Origin: Lamellibrachia columna
Taxonomy: Eukaryota > Annelida > Polychaeta > Sabellida > Siboglinidae
Assembly (NCBI GenBank): GCA_963662155.1
Contig: OY759261.1
Coordinates: forward strand, 50,086,414 to 50,150,413
Reading direction: 5' to 3'
DNA: 64,000 nt
A model generated the notes under the pieces. The model was not told the DNA's origin, searched no databases, and was given only the letters and a program-made list of their open reading frames with translations. The position numbers and the translations under genes are program-made. Shown here piece by piece: positions 23,315 through 35,427 of the stretch (within the stretch, counting starts at the first letter, position 1; each line of letters starts with the position of its first letter).

Positions 23315-23520
23315 ATATGGAATGACCCTGATACGACCAGTGGTGGAATATGCATCGCCAGCTTGGAACCCTTTCTATAGAAAGGATATAGATGAATTAG
23401 AGAAAGTTCAGAAGAGAGCACTGAAACTCAGCAGAACACCTATCAAATCAGTTCCTTTAGAACAGAGTCAGAGACGACTTGAGGTGGACCTGCTCTGTGA
23501 GGTATATAAATATATATTGT
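23315..23520 (+). mobile_element. CR1/Jockey-type LINE, C-terminal relic
   Basis: One frame reads TLIRPVVEYASPAWNPFY, then RKDIDELEKVQKRALKLS and QSQRRLEVDLLCEVYKYI. This is the conserved region C-terminal to the RT (cf. IVRPHLEYCIQAWRPY in the intact copy at 47 kb, but a different subfamily). There is no RT core upstream and no tail, so only a short fragment remains. Confidence 0.7.
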
Positions 23521-24489
23521 CTTTTTTATTGACTTATTGTAAAGTAAGTTTACAAAAACGTTTTTCAATCTAAAAAGTGTCATAACTAAGTTAAGTAAAC
23601 ACTTGATCTACTTGACATAGAAACAACATTGAAACTGTTTTTGTAAAGGGGTTTTCAAGATCTATGCAACATAATAGCATGTTTGTAAACATTAATAACT
23701 TTATATTTTGCCAAGTGCCTACTATCAGTATCAGACCAGAAATGCACAATTCGGAATTCTGGTACCGCCAAGAACGGGGCTCGTTGACAGCGCATAGCCA
23801 TTGCTGGTTAGGCAGGCCTAATTGCTGGTATACCAGAATTGTACATTTCTCGTATGTACACGAATTGCGCCTTCAAACTGACTTGATCCAAGTTGTAAAA
23901 GTGTTTTCCAATCAATAAAATCATCAACCCACCTTTATATTCAGCTATCACCACTGTGGCTATCACACGCACAAAGTTGCACGCCTTCCCACTTCGCGCC
24001 CGAGCTCCTTGCAAATAAATAACCGCAGCGGTAGGTGCGCGACTGACCAATGATGGACACTATAGAATGCGGTGTGGCGCAAAAATGTCGGCTCACAGCG
24101 AAATTGCACCAGCTAGCACTACGAGCAACAACACATACTAAAACAACGCAGCATTAAACATATGCCACTCCTTCGTGCGTGTCAAAGTTGGTTACTGCAG
24201 GCGATCAATAAGACAATTCGCATATCAAACAATGGCAATAGTCTTGGAGCTACACGCACTAGTGGAGACAATTGACGCGATTGGAAATAGTAATAGCCCA
24301 CCAGCTGTTGTTAACCTAAATATTAATATGCGATTTACTGAGATGGGCGAATTTCATTTGAAAATATTTCCAATTTAATGACTGTGTATAATATGGTGGA
24401 TCATGCAGTACATACAATCAACAACATACACAAACACGTGTGCGCGCTGCATGCGAGTATGATTTATGCAATTTCAATAAACTACCACT

Positions 24490-25250
<761 letters not shown>

Positions 25251-25256
25251 CCTCAT

Positions 25257-26876
25257 ATGCAACGCACAAAGATACAAAAAATCTTGCGTCGTGCAAAGAT
25301 CATTACCATCCTCAAACCGAGCAAGCACCCAGATGAAGCTGCCAGCTATCGTCCGATAAACCTACTATCGGTTGGCTACAAACTTCTCGAGCGACTGATC
25401 TACAATCGTCTGCTTCCAGTCGTTGATCCACAGCTGCCACGCGAGCAAGCAGGATTTCGCCCAAGAAGAAACACTGTAGGACAAGTTATTAAACTGACAG
25501 AAGACATCGAGGCAGCCTTTAAAACCGGAAAGAAATGTAGAGCAGTATTCGTTGACCTCTCAGCTGCGTACGACACTGTGTGGCACAAAGGTCTAACCCT
25601 GAAGATGCTCCGCCTAATACCAAGCAAACACATGGCCCGGTTTATGCAAGAACTTATCACAAACAGAAGCTTCAAGCTACACGCCGGCAAAGACACGTCA
25701 AAATACACACCATCAAGAACGGGCTACCACAAGGTTCAGTTCTTGCTCCGATGCTCTTCAACATCTACACCTCGGACATCCCGCACACAGCATCAACGCA
25801 ATACATCTATAACATCGCCCTCGTGGAATCAGGACTGAACTATGCTGACATACAGCAAACGTTAATTAACGACCTGACTTTTCTGGACCTGTAGCTCCAA
25901 CGATGGCGTCTCCGACTTAACGTTAACAAAACAGTGAGCAGCTGCTTTCATCTGACAAACTGCCTGGCAAACCACCAGATGGAAATTCGCTGCGGAGAGA
26001 AAACGACCCCGACAACAGCAAACAGAAAGTACCTGGGAGTTACATTCGACAGGTCATTGACTTACTCAAAACATTTACCCCGGCTCTCGAAGAAAGTCAG
26101 TGCACGGTGCAACTTACTTCGACAACTGGCCGGCACAAAATAGGGAGCACACTTTGACGTTCTTCAAAAATCAACAATCGCACTTGCTTTTGCTCCGGCC
26201 GAGTGTTGTTCGCCAGTTTGGTGCCGCAGTGCCTACACACACCGACTTGACGCAGCACTAAACAACAGCCTCCGCCTGGTGTCAGGATACATCTGACACC
26301 AACGGTCATGCTGCCAGTCGACACTGGGATAACGCCCCCAGATATCGATCGAATCAAACAATGCCTCGCACTAGCTCGTCTTGCCGAAGCAGATGACCAG
26401 CACACACTACACACCATGGTGACAACAACTGCACCTGGATCTCGACACCCCTTCTCGGAGCATGCCCGGTGCATCATCAGCGACGTTGCCGGGAAGAGTA
26501 GGACTACATGGACAAACGGGGCGTGGACGAGAAGGTGGGACGACACACCTTGCAGACTAATGGAATTTATCCCTATCCCATCGAAGAAATCAGTTAGACA
26601 CGACCACAGCTGACACTTACTGACGCACCTCAATCGAGTTAGAACAGGACATGATAGGTTGAAACACAACATGACCCAGACGGGGCTGGCGCCATCAGCT
26701 TCGTGTGAGTGCGGTGCCAAAAAGGCAGACCGCACTCAACATCACCAGTGAGTGTCCGCTACACAAATGTAACGGGGACCTGGTCAGGCTGGACGGGCCA
26801 GAACGCGCCTGGCTTCGGGACCAAGGTGCCCCGATTAACGAGGTTGCAGTGTATGACGAATATATCAGGATTAACA
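25257..26876 (+). mobile_element. Jockey-like LINE, RT region to 3' end, inactive
   Basis: Starts inside RT: AKIITILKPSKHPDEAASYR (motif 1-2), EQAGFRPRRNTVGQVIKLTE, VFVDLSAAYDTVWH (motif A), then after a frame change NGLPQGSVLAPMLFNIYTSD (motif B). Motif C, usually YADDIAL, is reduced to YNIAL, so the catalytic Asp pair is lost. After it: RKYLGVTFDRSLTYSKHL, RCNLLRQLAGTK, APAECCSPVW and a C-terminal region with GHDRLKHNM and CECGA (zinc-knuckle-like tail). At least three frameshifts or stops. It is more GC-rich than the surroundings and begins directly after the polypyrimidine tract. Confidence 0.8.
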
Positions 26877-27779
26877 TATAAACAAACAATACAAATATCC
26901 ACGTGTAGATCAGTGTCATTTATATAACCAGTTTTCATTTTTATATATAATATTAAGAGGTGTTAATGTAGCGTTTGTAGATTTTTGTTGGATATGACAT
27001 ATATAATGCATATTTTTAATATCTTAATATGAATGTAATATAAACGAAATTAATCATATAATGTGTGAAGTTATATGTAGATAAACTTGCAGCAATGAAG
27101 GTTGTGCTGGCAGTGCACACATTTTACATAATGTGAGTAAGTGTTAAAATGGTGGCATTCAAATTAACCTGAATTTACGTTTAATTTAATTATAAACCTG
27201 AATATAATTATTGTTGCACATATGGGGAGATTAATGATCAGTTAGCAGTATTTCCACTTGATTGTCTGCATTGTGCACAAACAAGGCGTACTTTCCTTTT
27301 ATGTTGAGGAGTTCGACAATTTAAAACAAGCCATGGTACATCCAGGTTTTTAGTGTTCAAACATGTTGCATTCTGTTGTTTTGTGCAGATTCAATACGCG
27401 TTTGTGGTGTTCTTCATGATGTGTACATTTGAAGCTACTTGGCATGCTTTTTTTAACAGATATATGGTATTTGACACGAATAAATAATATATATTTTCTC
27501 AAGCTGTATTATTTTAATGTTACCTTATTGTTTCACTTGACTGGTTGACCAATAATAATCTGACGGAAAACACCTAGCCGCGTGTCCTCAGCCCACTCCT
27601 CTACAGTAGTGCGGCCTGCTCAACATAGCAAGACAGGAGAAGATACATTATGCACGCTGCTAAGCCAGCGATGCGATGACACGTTTATAGGATGGTTGAC
27701 GGTCGTATACAGTAAGATATCATGTACAGTGAACTTATTAAAGTTTCCAGCTGTTGCGATATTGCGTTAAAGGAACCAA
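26877..27779. other. Non-coding AT-rich spacer
   Basis: No gene or repeat recognised apart from short AT-rich runs. It leads into the Helitron-like elements. Confidence 0.5.
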
Positions 27780-28040
27780 AGTGGACGTTTGACGTAACTC
27801 AGAACAATAGTTACGTACAACTGTCAGCATTGCTATGCGTGTTTCTGCGATTGTTACGTGATCTACGTCAAACGTACACCGAACGCTTCGTAAAACCGGC
27901 AGTTGTACGTGATTTTTGGAGCGTAAAGTGGTCATTACCATTGACATTGCCCTACCAAGACTTGACTGGGTCGTGCAAGGAGTCATAAGCTCCTGCAGTG
28001 GCTGCCTTTTCTCCAGTGCAACACCAGACAACTAGGCTAG
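27780..28040 (+). mobile_element. Helitron-like element, 5'-truncated copy
   Basis: Parallel in sequence to 28160-28415: gtggacgtttgacgtaa, gaacaatag, ttgactgggtcgtgcaagg, agtcataagctcctgcag, cttttctcc. Ends gcaacaccagacaactaggctag. Terminal CTAG preceded by a short imperfect GC-rich stem fits a Helitron 3' end. It abuts the next element with no spacer. The 5' end is not visible. Confidence 0.5.
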
Positions 28041-28415
28041 TCTATATTATAAAGTAGTATGTGTTTGTCTGCCTGTATATTTACTCACACCTCTGTCAGT
28101 TTCGCATGGGTTGACATTTTGAAGCGTGCTCGGAGGCCTATAAATAAATACACAAATAAATTTTTGTGGACGTTAGACGTAAATTACATATCTCGGAACA
28201 GTAGGAGTTTGTAGTTACAATTATCAACGCTATGCATTTTTCTACGATTATTCCGAGTCACGCGATCTACGTTAAATGTTCATATAAGTTTTGTGGCATG
28301 AAGTTGTATCCGCCATTGCCATCGCACTACCTAAACTTGACTGGGTAGTGCAAGGAGTCATAAACTCTTACAGTAGCTGCCTTTTCTCCCGTTCAACGCT
28401 GGGCAACTTGGCTAG
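28041..28415 (+). mobile_element. Non-autonomous Helitron-like element (375 bp)
   Basis: Begins TCTATATTATAAAGTAG, a typical Helitron 5' terminus, and ends caacgctgggcaacttggctag followed by T. The 3' CTAG with an upstream hairpin-like motif, the absence of terminal inverted repeats and the absence of a target duplication agree with rolling-circle elements. No Rep/helicase is encoded. Its 5' TC directly follows the CTAG of the preceding copy. Confidence 0.58.
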
Positions 28416-31177
28416 TTACACATATGGCTAGTTATACGTATATTCAAAGAAACCAAACAAAATCAGTTAACAACAATTATAATTTTAAAATGAATATCAC
28501 ATGTTCATAACATTTTGCATAAACAGTTTCAAAATATACAACGAGTTGAACGTATAAGACATACATAATAACAAGATAAACATATAACAAATGTTCATTA
28601 TGCAAACAATAATTATGTCTAGATACACATTTTGTATATCATATCACATTTACATAGTTTATGGAAATAACTCTAACAGCAGCACATTATTTAAAACGTG
28701 GCACAATAACACATCATATGTCAAGTTTGTTGCATCGTTATTTCTCAGTGATTTTAAGAAAAAAATCCATACTTACGGTATAACTACAATAGCTTAAAAT
28801 GTCATAGACACTGCAAGAGTTTGCATGTCATCCATCATTCTATGTAACATGTCATCCATCATTCTATTTAACAGGCGAGATCTGTAGAATCTCTTTTTTG
28901 AAATAAGTCAAATTCTTTCACATTGTCATAAAAACGTACCATATGCTTTCCCAAAATTTCTTTTTATCAGTTCCACCATTATTATTCCATTATATAAATT
29001 CCATCAGAATTACTACCAAAGAACATTAAACTGAAACATACATCTTTTAAAAAATAATTTTTAAATAATCTATTTTATAGTGTTGAAAAATTTGACACCG
29101 ACGTTCTCTGCTTGGCACTTTGAAAATCAAAATGAGATTTAAAAAGATAACTGATTAAATTAAACTGCTAAACAATTTAATAGTTTCACTTAAACAATTA
29201 TTAAAAAAATATAATCTAATAATTTTGTAAGACATCCTGTTGGTGGGTCAGTACTTTCTGCTTGGTTATACTAGATAAAATGATTTAATTTGCAAGATAT
29301 TGCTTTGAAAACTTTTCAAGACTACGGATGTGTCAGGTAGTATTTTATCTCCAATGACAAACTCCAGAAAAAGAGAACGTCTGTCTTGTTTCTAGCGTTT
29401 TGCAGGGATTCACAGTAGGGCAGTTATGTATACATGTCAAGCAACCGTCAATGTGAATCAGGCAGGACAGTTATTCTCTCGTGGTTAAAGCACTGGGGTA
29501 TGTAATGTCCGTGTATTCAATTACATTATATAACAAACCAATTAAAACATACCCGAGTAATTTTAATTGTATCGGGTGTTTTCAATATTCGCAACAGTGA
29601 AACTGAACCAAGTTGGTAATCACAGTGTTGTTTTACATTTTTCAAATGAATGATTTTCAAAATCTCAGAAACTTGTACTGAATGTACACCAATTAACAAT
29701 CATGAAACTACTCGTAACTCATCAGTTGAGGGGGTAACTGCAATTAATTAATTTACATAACAAAACATTATGTCTTCCCTCATTGTTTTTTTTTATAAAT
29801 AGTTTTGTTCTATTTAATTGTACTTGTTTTAAAGAGTTACAAAAAACTACGATTTAATTTTGATAAAACTATTATTTTAATTACAATCACAAGCAAGATC
29901 TGCGATCAATATTGGGTCTATTTTGAAATGAAATAATAGACGTGGCTAAGATATAAATGGATACAACATATATAATATGATATATATAAACATGGTTTTC
30001 AAACAGTTCAACATATTTATATAACAAATGTAAACAGATAACTTTGCACTTGAAGTTTCAAGTGGAACAACACATTTTAAACATAATACTTTATACATTT
30101 CATAGTTCATACCACATTTGCAATATTACAAGTGAAGCGCTGCCGAGCTTGGGTCGCCCAAGGATTTTAGCACAACATAAGTATTTTATATATTATTATT
30201 ATACGTAACATTTGTCGAAAAAACACAAGAGAGACGATTTCAAACATCTTGAATGTATATAAATACAAGTTTCTTTGCTTGTTTCATGAGTAGACATTGT
30301 TTACCTCACACGAAACTTGACAGACATGTCTCACGGCCTTCGTCAGTGGACTAGCTTTGCTATGGGCATATTACATGATCAGAGTCATGTGACACAAGCT
30401 GGAGAAGGACTGGTAGGAATTCCTTGACCTGGCTGACATCTCTGTTCAGGGTGGGTTTCGTGAACGAAAGCTCCCACCAATCCATGATGCTGGTAAATGT
30501 TCTAATTTTACAGAACTCCATCACTTAACAAGAGCACCAAAGAAAAAGCACAAGGAAACCTTGCCCTTGTTTAACAGAACTTGTCTTAGACAGCGAGTCA
30601 ACTCAAAATACCTGTTTTGAGTTGGTCCCTAACCTAAAGCTAATTGTCAGTCTGGACAACAGTGCAATAAATGGACAACAGACATTTATACAAGTGTACA
30701 TTTGACAAACGAACAAGGTTAAAAAAAATTTACGGCCAGTGTCAGCCTCACTCCGGACTTCATGGATAAAGAGGAGAGCAACAACAAAATTAACGTGTCC
30801 CTTTACTGCAAAACCTATTTTTGGACCTGTTAAGTCCCCCATTTCTGCGGGGAGACTCCCGTGTTCTCACGCGCATAACAGGAAATCACCAATGTTATAG
30901 GCAGATTTTAAACAAACATCCCATTTTCCACTAACTCTCGTTTTTCAAAAATGACTTCCCACCACTTTCATATTAATTGTTGTTTTTTGCTTCATAGCTA
31001 GTAGTAAAATCCTGCCCTCAGTTGTACAAAGGGTACGATTATGTAACGTTAAAAAATCTTCAGTCTTGCCATTTCAGAAACTTAACAGGGCTGCCCATTT
31101 TCCAAATATAAACTTTTAACTACCACTAACTCACCTTAGCAACATTGTCATCACGTAAAAGATTGAGAACGAGGTTC
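28416..31177. other. Long AT-rich non-coding region
   Basis: About 2.7 kb without a recognisable gene. Near 29480-29530 is a weak tRNA-like motif pair (tctcgtggttaaagcactgg, then gtgtattcaattac) that could be an old SINE head. At about 30300-30420 a segment with gtctcacggccttcgtcag resembles, in inverted orientation, one near 13885 (ctgacgaaggccgtgagac), so a dispersed repeat is present. Confidence 0.5.
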
Positions 31178-31254
31178 GGGTGGAGGGAGGGGGAGGGGGG
31201 AAGGGGGGAGAGGGGGAGAGGGGGAAGGGGGGAAGGGGGAGGGGTGAGGAGGGG
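31178..31254. repeat. G-rich tract, potential G-quadruplex
   Basis: Continuous G runs of 3-6 separated by A or AGA on the plus strand. The gene-like frame across it (Gly-Glu-Lys rich) is low complexity. Confidence 0.85.
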
Positions 31255-31374
31255 TCGTATAGCTCTTGTAAACTAATCGGTCATATAACGAGCCTTCAAC
31301 AGAACTACTTAACGAAACTATCCCAGCTAAATATCTGCCACGTAGGTGACCTATCCCAAAGAGTGTATTGTTAA

Positions 31375-33305
31375 GAGCGACTACAAACAGGTTTACAATT
31401 ACTGTCCGTGGGGTAGAATGTCAGTGCACGCGAACTGTACAAACCTGTGATTACCTGTGTGTCTTGGCGAAGTACATAAACATATCTGTCAAATCTCATC
31501 AACGATACAGTAGAATATAATAACACAACGTGTTTCGCTGCGTTGTAAAGTCGAATCGTGACTTGTTCAGACAAACTTCCCAAGACCAACGCAGTGTTTA
31601 TATTAACCGTCTTCTCAGCTATTGTAATATAAAATATGTGTCAGTCCAAGCGTGTTATATACTTAAGTTAACTGAGACGACTTGATTATGGGCTCTAAAA
31701 AGTGGCATTTTGGTGTTTTGATCGGGGGACGCCGAATACTGTGTAACTTATTGGCTTATTTATTGGTGTGACTACAGGGCGGTATAGCCATGTTTTTCAG
31801 GGGAGGGTTATATTTGTCGAAGGTGTTGACCAAGCGCGTCGTGCATCTTTAAATTAAAATGCGTGGCGCACTCGTTAAATTTAAATTAAAATGCGTTAAA
31901 TTTAAATTTAAATGCGTTAAATTTAAATTTAAATGCGTGGCGCACTCGTTACAATCGAGACGTCACCAGTCAGGGCAGAAAACATATTCGTGATATGCGT
32001 AGGAGGGTGTCAACAGTAGCGGTCGCTTGGGGAGGGTGGTAGCAGACTGCTTTAAGATGGAGACTTTTAGACGTTCAGAGAATTAGTGAAGATAGAGTGC
32101 CAAAGAGAGTGTTGAAAACACAAGACAGTGGGTGAAGAAATGGAAGACCACAATCTCTAGATCTGTGACACAATTAAGGTGAATGGATCGTGAAGAAACA
32201 GACCTGGAAAAGGAGGGTGTGAACAGCGGAGATTGGGAGAAAACGGCAGAAGAGTAAGATATAAGAGATAAGTCGTCGAAATGACAGTATAATAATTGTA
32301 AAGTGGCCTCCACACAGCAAGGGATTAAGGGGAAGAAGACGAATAATATATTAGCAGGCTCCGAATAACATATAATCATTGAATCAATACATACATTTCA
32401 CAGGAACGATTAATTAACTGCAGCGCCTGAAAGCACATTTGAATATAATTCCATACCGTCGGGAATATATCGATAGGTTTAATTGTTTTATAGTATCTGT
32501 AGCGGTGACGGGAAGCCAATGTGGTCCAATGTCTCATGCTAGCCCCAGGTGTATCGGGCTAGCATGAGACACTGCTAGCCCGATACATCCGGGAGTCTGC
32601 TCACGAATATAAATTATTATAATCATCATATCGCACCAAACTTCCAAAGCTCTACGTTCATACAGAAATACATTATGCCAAGAACAAGCTACACGGCGGC
32701 TAACTTTGTGGTATTTAAATTAGACTGTATAGGGACCTAACAGTTGGCACTTCTTCAAATCAAACACTGGACAAACGAATACAGCCATTAATTACCGCGG
32801 CTTAGGATTAGTACAATGGTACAGATATTAACAATGAAATATTATGTGCAATAACAGCGTCGTGAATGTTGGACAATGCATCTGAGGATTAAAGTTATCT
32901 GTAGAAAATCTATATAGCTTAATTGTCTGCGTCTATACATCGCGGTGTGCATTGTCGCGGAAGCTAGATTCTTGGCAACAGTTACAATAGTTACCAAAGC
33001 AATTAATAAACGGTGACCTCAAACGACATCTTGCTGTCTTTGTTTTGAAATCGCCGGATGCCTGACGTTTACCACTAGATGTCGCCACACACCAACGTAA
33101 TAACAACCTCCGGTCATGCGAGAACATTGATCATATCACTCCTGTCACAACTGAATATATATAATTTTTTATTGACAATCTGACTAGAAATGCAGTAACC
33201 TTCATGTTATTTGTTTAAACTATGTTGCGTTACTCAAGTTCATAGCAGCCAATAAATAGCAATGGCGTTGTCCAGCCACCCAATAGTTTATACAACTTCG
33301 CTAGC
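31375..33305. repeat. Repeat block copy A
   Basis: Begins agagcgactacaaacagg and contains tggggtagaatgtcag, gtgtcttggcgaag, tggcattttggtgttttgat, tatatttgtcgaaggtg, attatgccaagaacaag, cacttcttcaaatcaaac and aaatcgccggatgcc, in the same order as copy C at 35428. Within it, 31850-31950 has tandem gcgttaaatttaaa motifs. Short plus-strand frames beginning MGSKKWHFGVLIGG or MESHEWHFGVLIGE recur in all three copies but are only about 15-27 codons long. Confidence 0.7.
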
Positions 33306-33767
33306 CAGTGGCGTATCTAGGATCTTGCCAAGGGGGTCAAGGGGGGGCCAAGGAGGCCAAACTTGGTCATCCATTAGTTTACCATGCTACCATGTAGTGG
33401 CGCAACAGGTTAGACCTACATACGAACAAAATCAAACATTTCAACCAAAAGGTGCGACTGTCGCCAGCTGTCCGTTTCATTTGAATTTAAAATCAAGTTG
33501 TGACAGTGGTGACAGTGATGACAGTGGTGACAGTGATGACAGTGGTGACAGTGGTGACAGTGATGACGGTGGTGACAGTGGTGACATGGCGTCACTGCTG
33601 GGATAATAGTAACAACGGTGTAATATAATATTGGCACAACGCTTTTGATATTTTCTGATGTATGTCAAAATATACTCCCTTAAATAACAAATCAGCGAGA
33701 TTTATTCCAAACACGTTGCGTGCGTTAGACACACAACGCATTGAATTCGACTCATGGTTGGCAATCA
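33306..33767. mobile_element. Right-truncated copy of the cagtggcgtatctaggat TIR element
   Basis: Shares with 17491-17746 the 5' terminus, its flank (ttcgctagc), the gacagtgatgacagtg minisatellite and the following 180 bp. It stops at actcatggttgg, where repeat block B begins, so the opposite terminus is missing. A 63-codon minus-strand frame (33592-33783; NLADLLFKGVYFDIHQKISK) is also preserved at 17555-17746. Confidence 0.62.
33503..33590. repeat. gtgacagtg / gatgacagt minisatellite
   Basis: Nine-base units alternating gtgacagtg and gatgacagt, about nine times. A shorter version is at 17521-17560 in the sister element. Confidence 0.88.
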
Positions 33768-34745
33768 CAGTGCTTCGCTGCATGTCACATTATACTACTG
33801 TTTAGAAAATGTACATACACTTTATAAAATAATTACTACGTACTGCACTTTAAACGTGGACAGACAAAGACGTAGTTACCAGCAAGCTGTGTGTAAAGTT
33901 GAATCGTGCCTTGTTCAAACAAACTCCCCAAGACCAACGCAGTGTTAGATCAACCGTCTACGCATCTATTGTAATATACAATACGTGTTAGTGGCGGGTC
34001 GAGGCTTGTTAGTTAACTGAGACAACTTGTATTATGGAGTCTCACGAGTGGCATTTTGGTGTTTTGATCGGGGAACGCTGAATAAGTATTGGCTTGACTA
34101 CACGGGGTAGCCAGGGTTTTTTTCAGGGGAGGGTTATATTTGTCGAAGGTGCTGACCAAGCGCGTCGTGCAACTTTAATTTACAGTAAATTAAAATGCGT
34201 GGAGCGCTCGATACAGCACTGTAGATTACAGAAAGGCATAACATTTTCATCAAGCAATTACCTCTGTTTAAACTCGGAGAATTACTGAGGTGATGGGGGA
34301 GGGTGATAGCAGGAGGGGTAGCATGGGGGAGGGTGGTAGCAGGAGGGGTAGCATGGGGGAGGGTGATAGCAGGAGGGATAGCATGGGGGAGGGTGGTAGC
34401 AGGAGCGGCAGAACAACTGGGTATGTAACTAATATTAAGGTGAATGAATCGTGAAGAAAGATACGTGAAAAAGAACAAATGAGAGTAGGAGAAAATGACA
34501 GAAGAGCGAGATAGTTGGAGACCGGGTGTAGTCATGTAAACATCTCAGTGCACTCGCGCTCCTATCGCACTCGCGTGATGATTGTTGCAGACAGGCTACT
34601 TGCAGTAATATTAGCGAGTCTGCACATCATCATCATTATTAATTGTGTTCTCTGCAAAGCTCTACATTCATGCGGGAATACATTATGCCAAGAACAAGAT
34701 GGCGGCTGTGTCGTGCTTAAATTAGACTGTAGGGGCCTATAAAAA
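33768..34745. repeat. Repeat block copy B (truncated at both ends)
   Basis: Matches 35560-36560 closely: tgcttcgctgcatgtcac, cagacaaagacgtagt, caccaagaccaacgcag-like, gtggcattttggtgttttg, gaggtgatggggg, and attatgccaagaacaagatg. It ends at cacttcttcaaata followed by a T run, where copy C continues. It lacks the first ~130 bp of the unit. Confidence 0.72.
34291..34410. repeat. 30-bp minisatellite (gggggagggtggtagcagga)
   Basis: Four units of about 30 bp containing gggggagggtggtagcagga and ggggtagcat. The same array is at 36083-36230 in block C. Confidence 0.9.
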
Positions 34746-35027
34746 TTGGCACTTCTTCAAATAATTTTTTTTTTTTAGCATGGCCTGCGTTTGCCTGCCT
34801 CGATTCTTCAGCTCCTCCAGGAGTCAGAGGATTCTCCTATCAGTGGCTGCCAGCCAGGAAAGAAACATTATTCCGTGGCCCCAGACTTGTAGACCACCCG
34901 TATGGTAACAATAAAGTGGTTCCTCATTTATTGAATGGTACAACGTCACTGGGAGAAGAGGGGAGAGATAAGTCATGGGCTAGACTGGGAGTCGTAGTCG
35001 CGGATTCCGCATACATCGCCAAGTATG

Positions 35028-35250
35028 GTTGACCCAACGTTGGCCCAACACTGTCTTATGTAAATGTCGAATAAATAAATATTATATAATGTATGTCTCG
35101 GGTCAGTCATTGAACCAACGGTGGACAAACGTTGGCACATTACACTTTGTTGACCTGAAGATTGTGTCGATTGAATAGCATTGGCCCAACGATGTTCACC
35201 CAACGCCAACGGTACCATGGTTGGTCCAACGTTGGGCCAACATGGTCTTG
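35028..35250. repeat. Cluster of ttggcccaacgttgg motifs
   Basis: Multiple direct and inverted copies of ttggcccaac, caacgttgg and ttgggccaac within 220 bp, lying between blocks B and C. Similar ttgggccaatg motifs are at 17738-17850. The core is nearly palindromic, so this may be the terminal part of a small repeat family. No protein. Confidence 0.65.
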
Positions 35251-35427
35251 CTATCTGGGAAGACATACCCATAACACGTGGAAATCGTCTAAAGGATGGT
35301 TTAATGGCAATGTATTGAGCCCCTCCCCGCGGACTCGGCTAGCATTATGCCATTTTTCTACAGTGAAGAATCCCAATTCAAGTTATTTCAATTAAATTTG
35401 ATCTGCCACGCAGCTGATTATTGCTAA

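Noticed and set aside
29465..29535. tRNA gene or SINE head (tctcgtggttaaagcactgg...gtgtattcaattac)
   Set aside because: No cloverleaf can be formed; the B-box is too degenerate. At most an old SINE fragment.
33262..33606. Frame ending in Asp-Ser-Gly repeats
   Set aside because: Explained by the 9-bp gacagtgat minisatellite within a TIR element.
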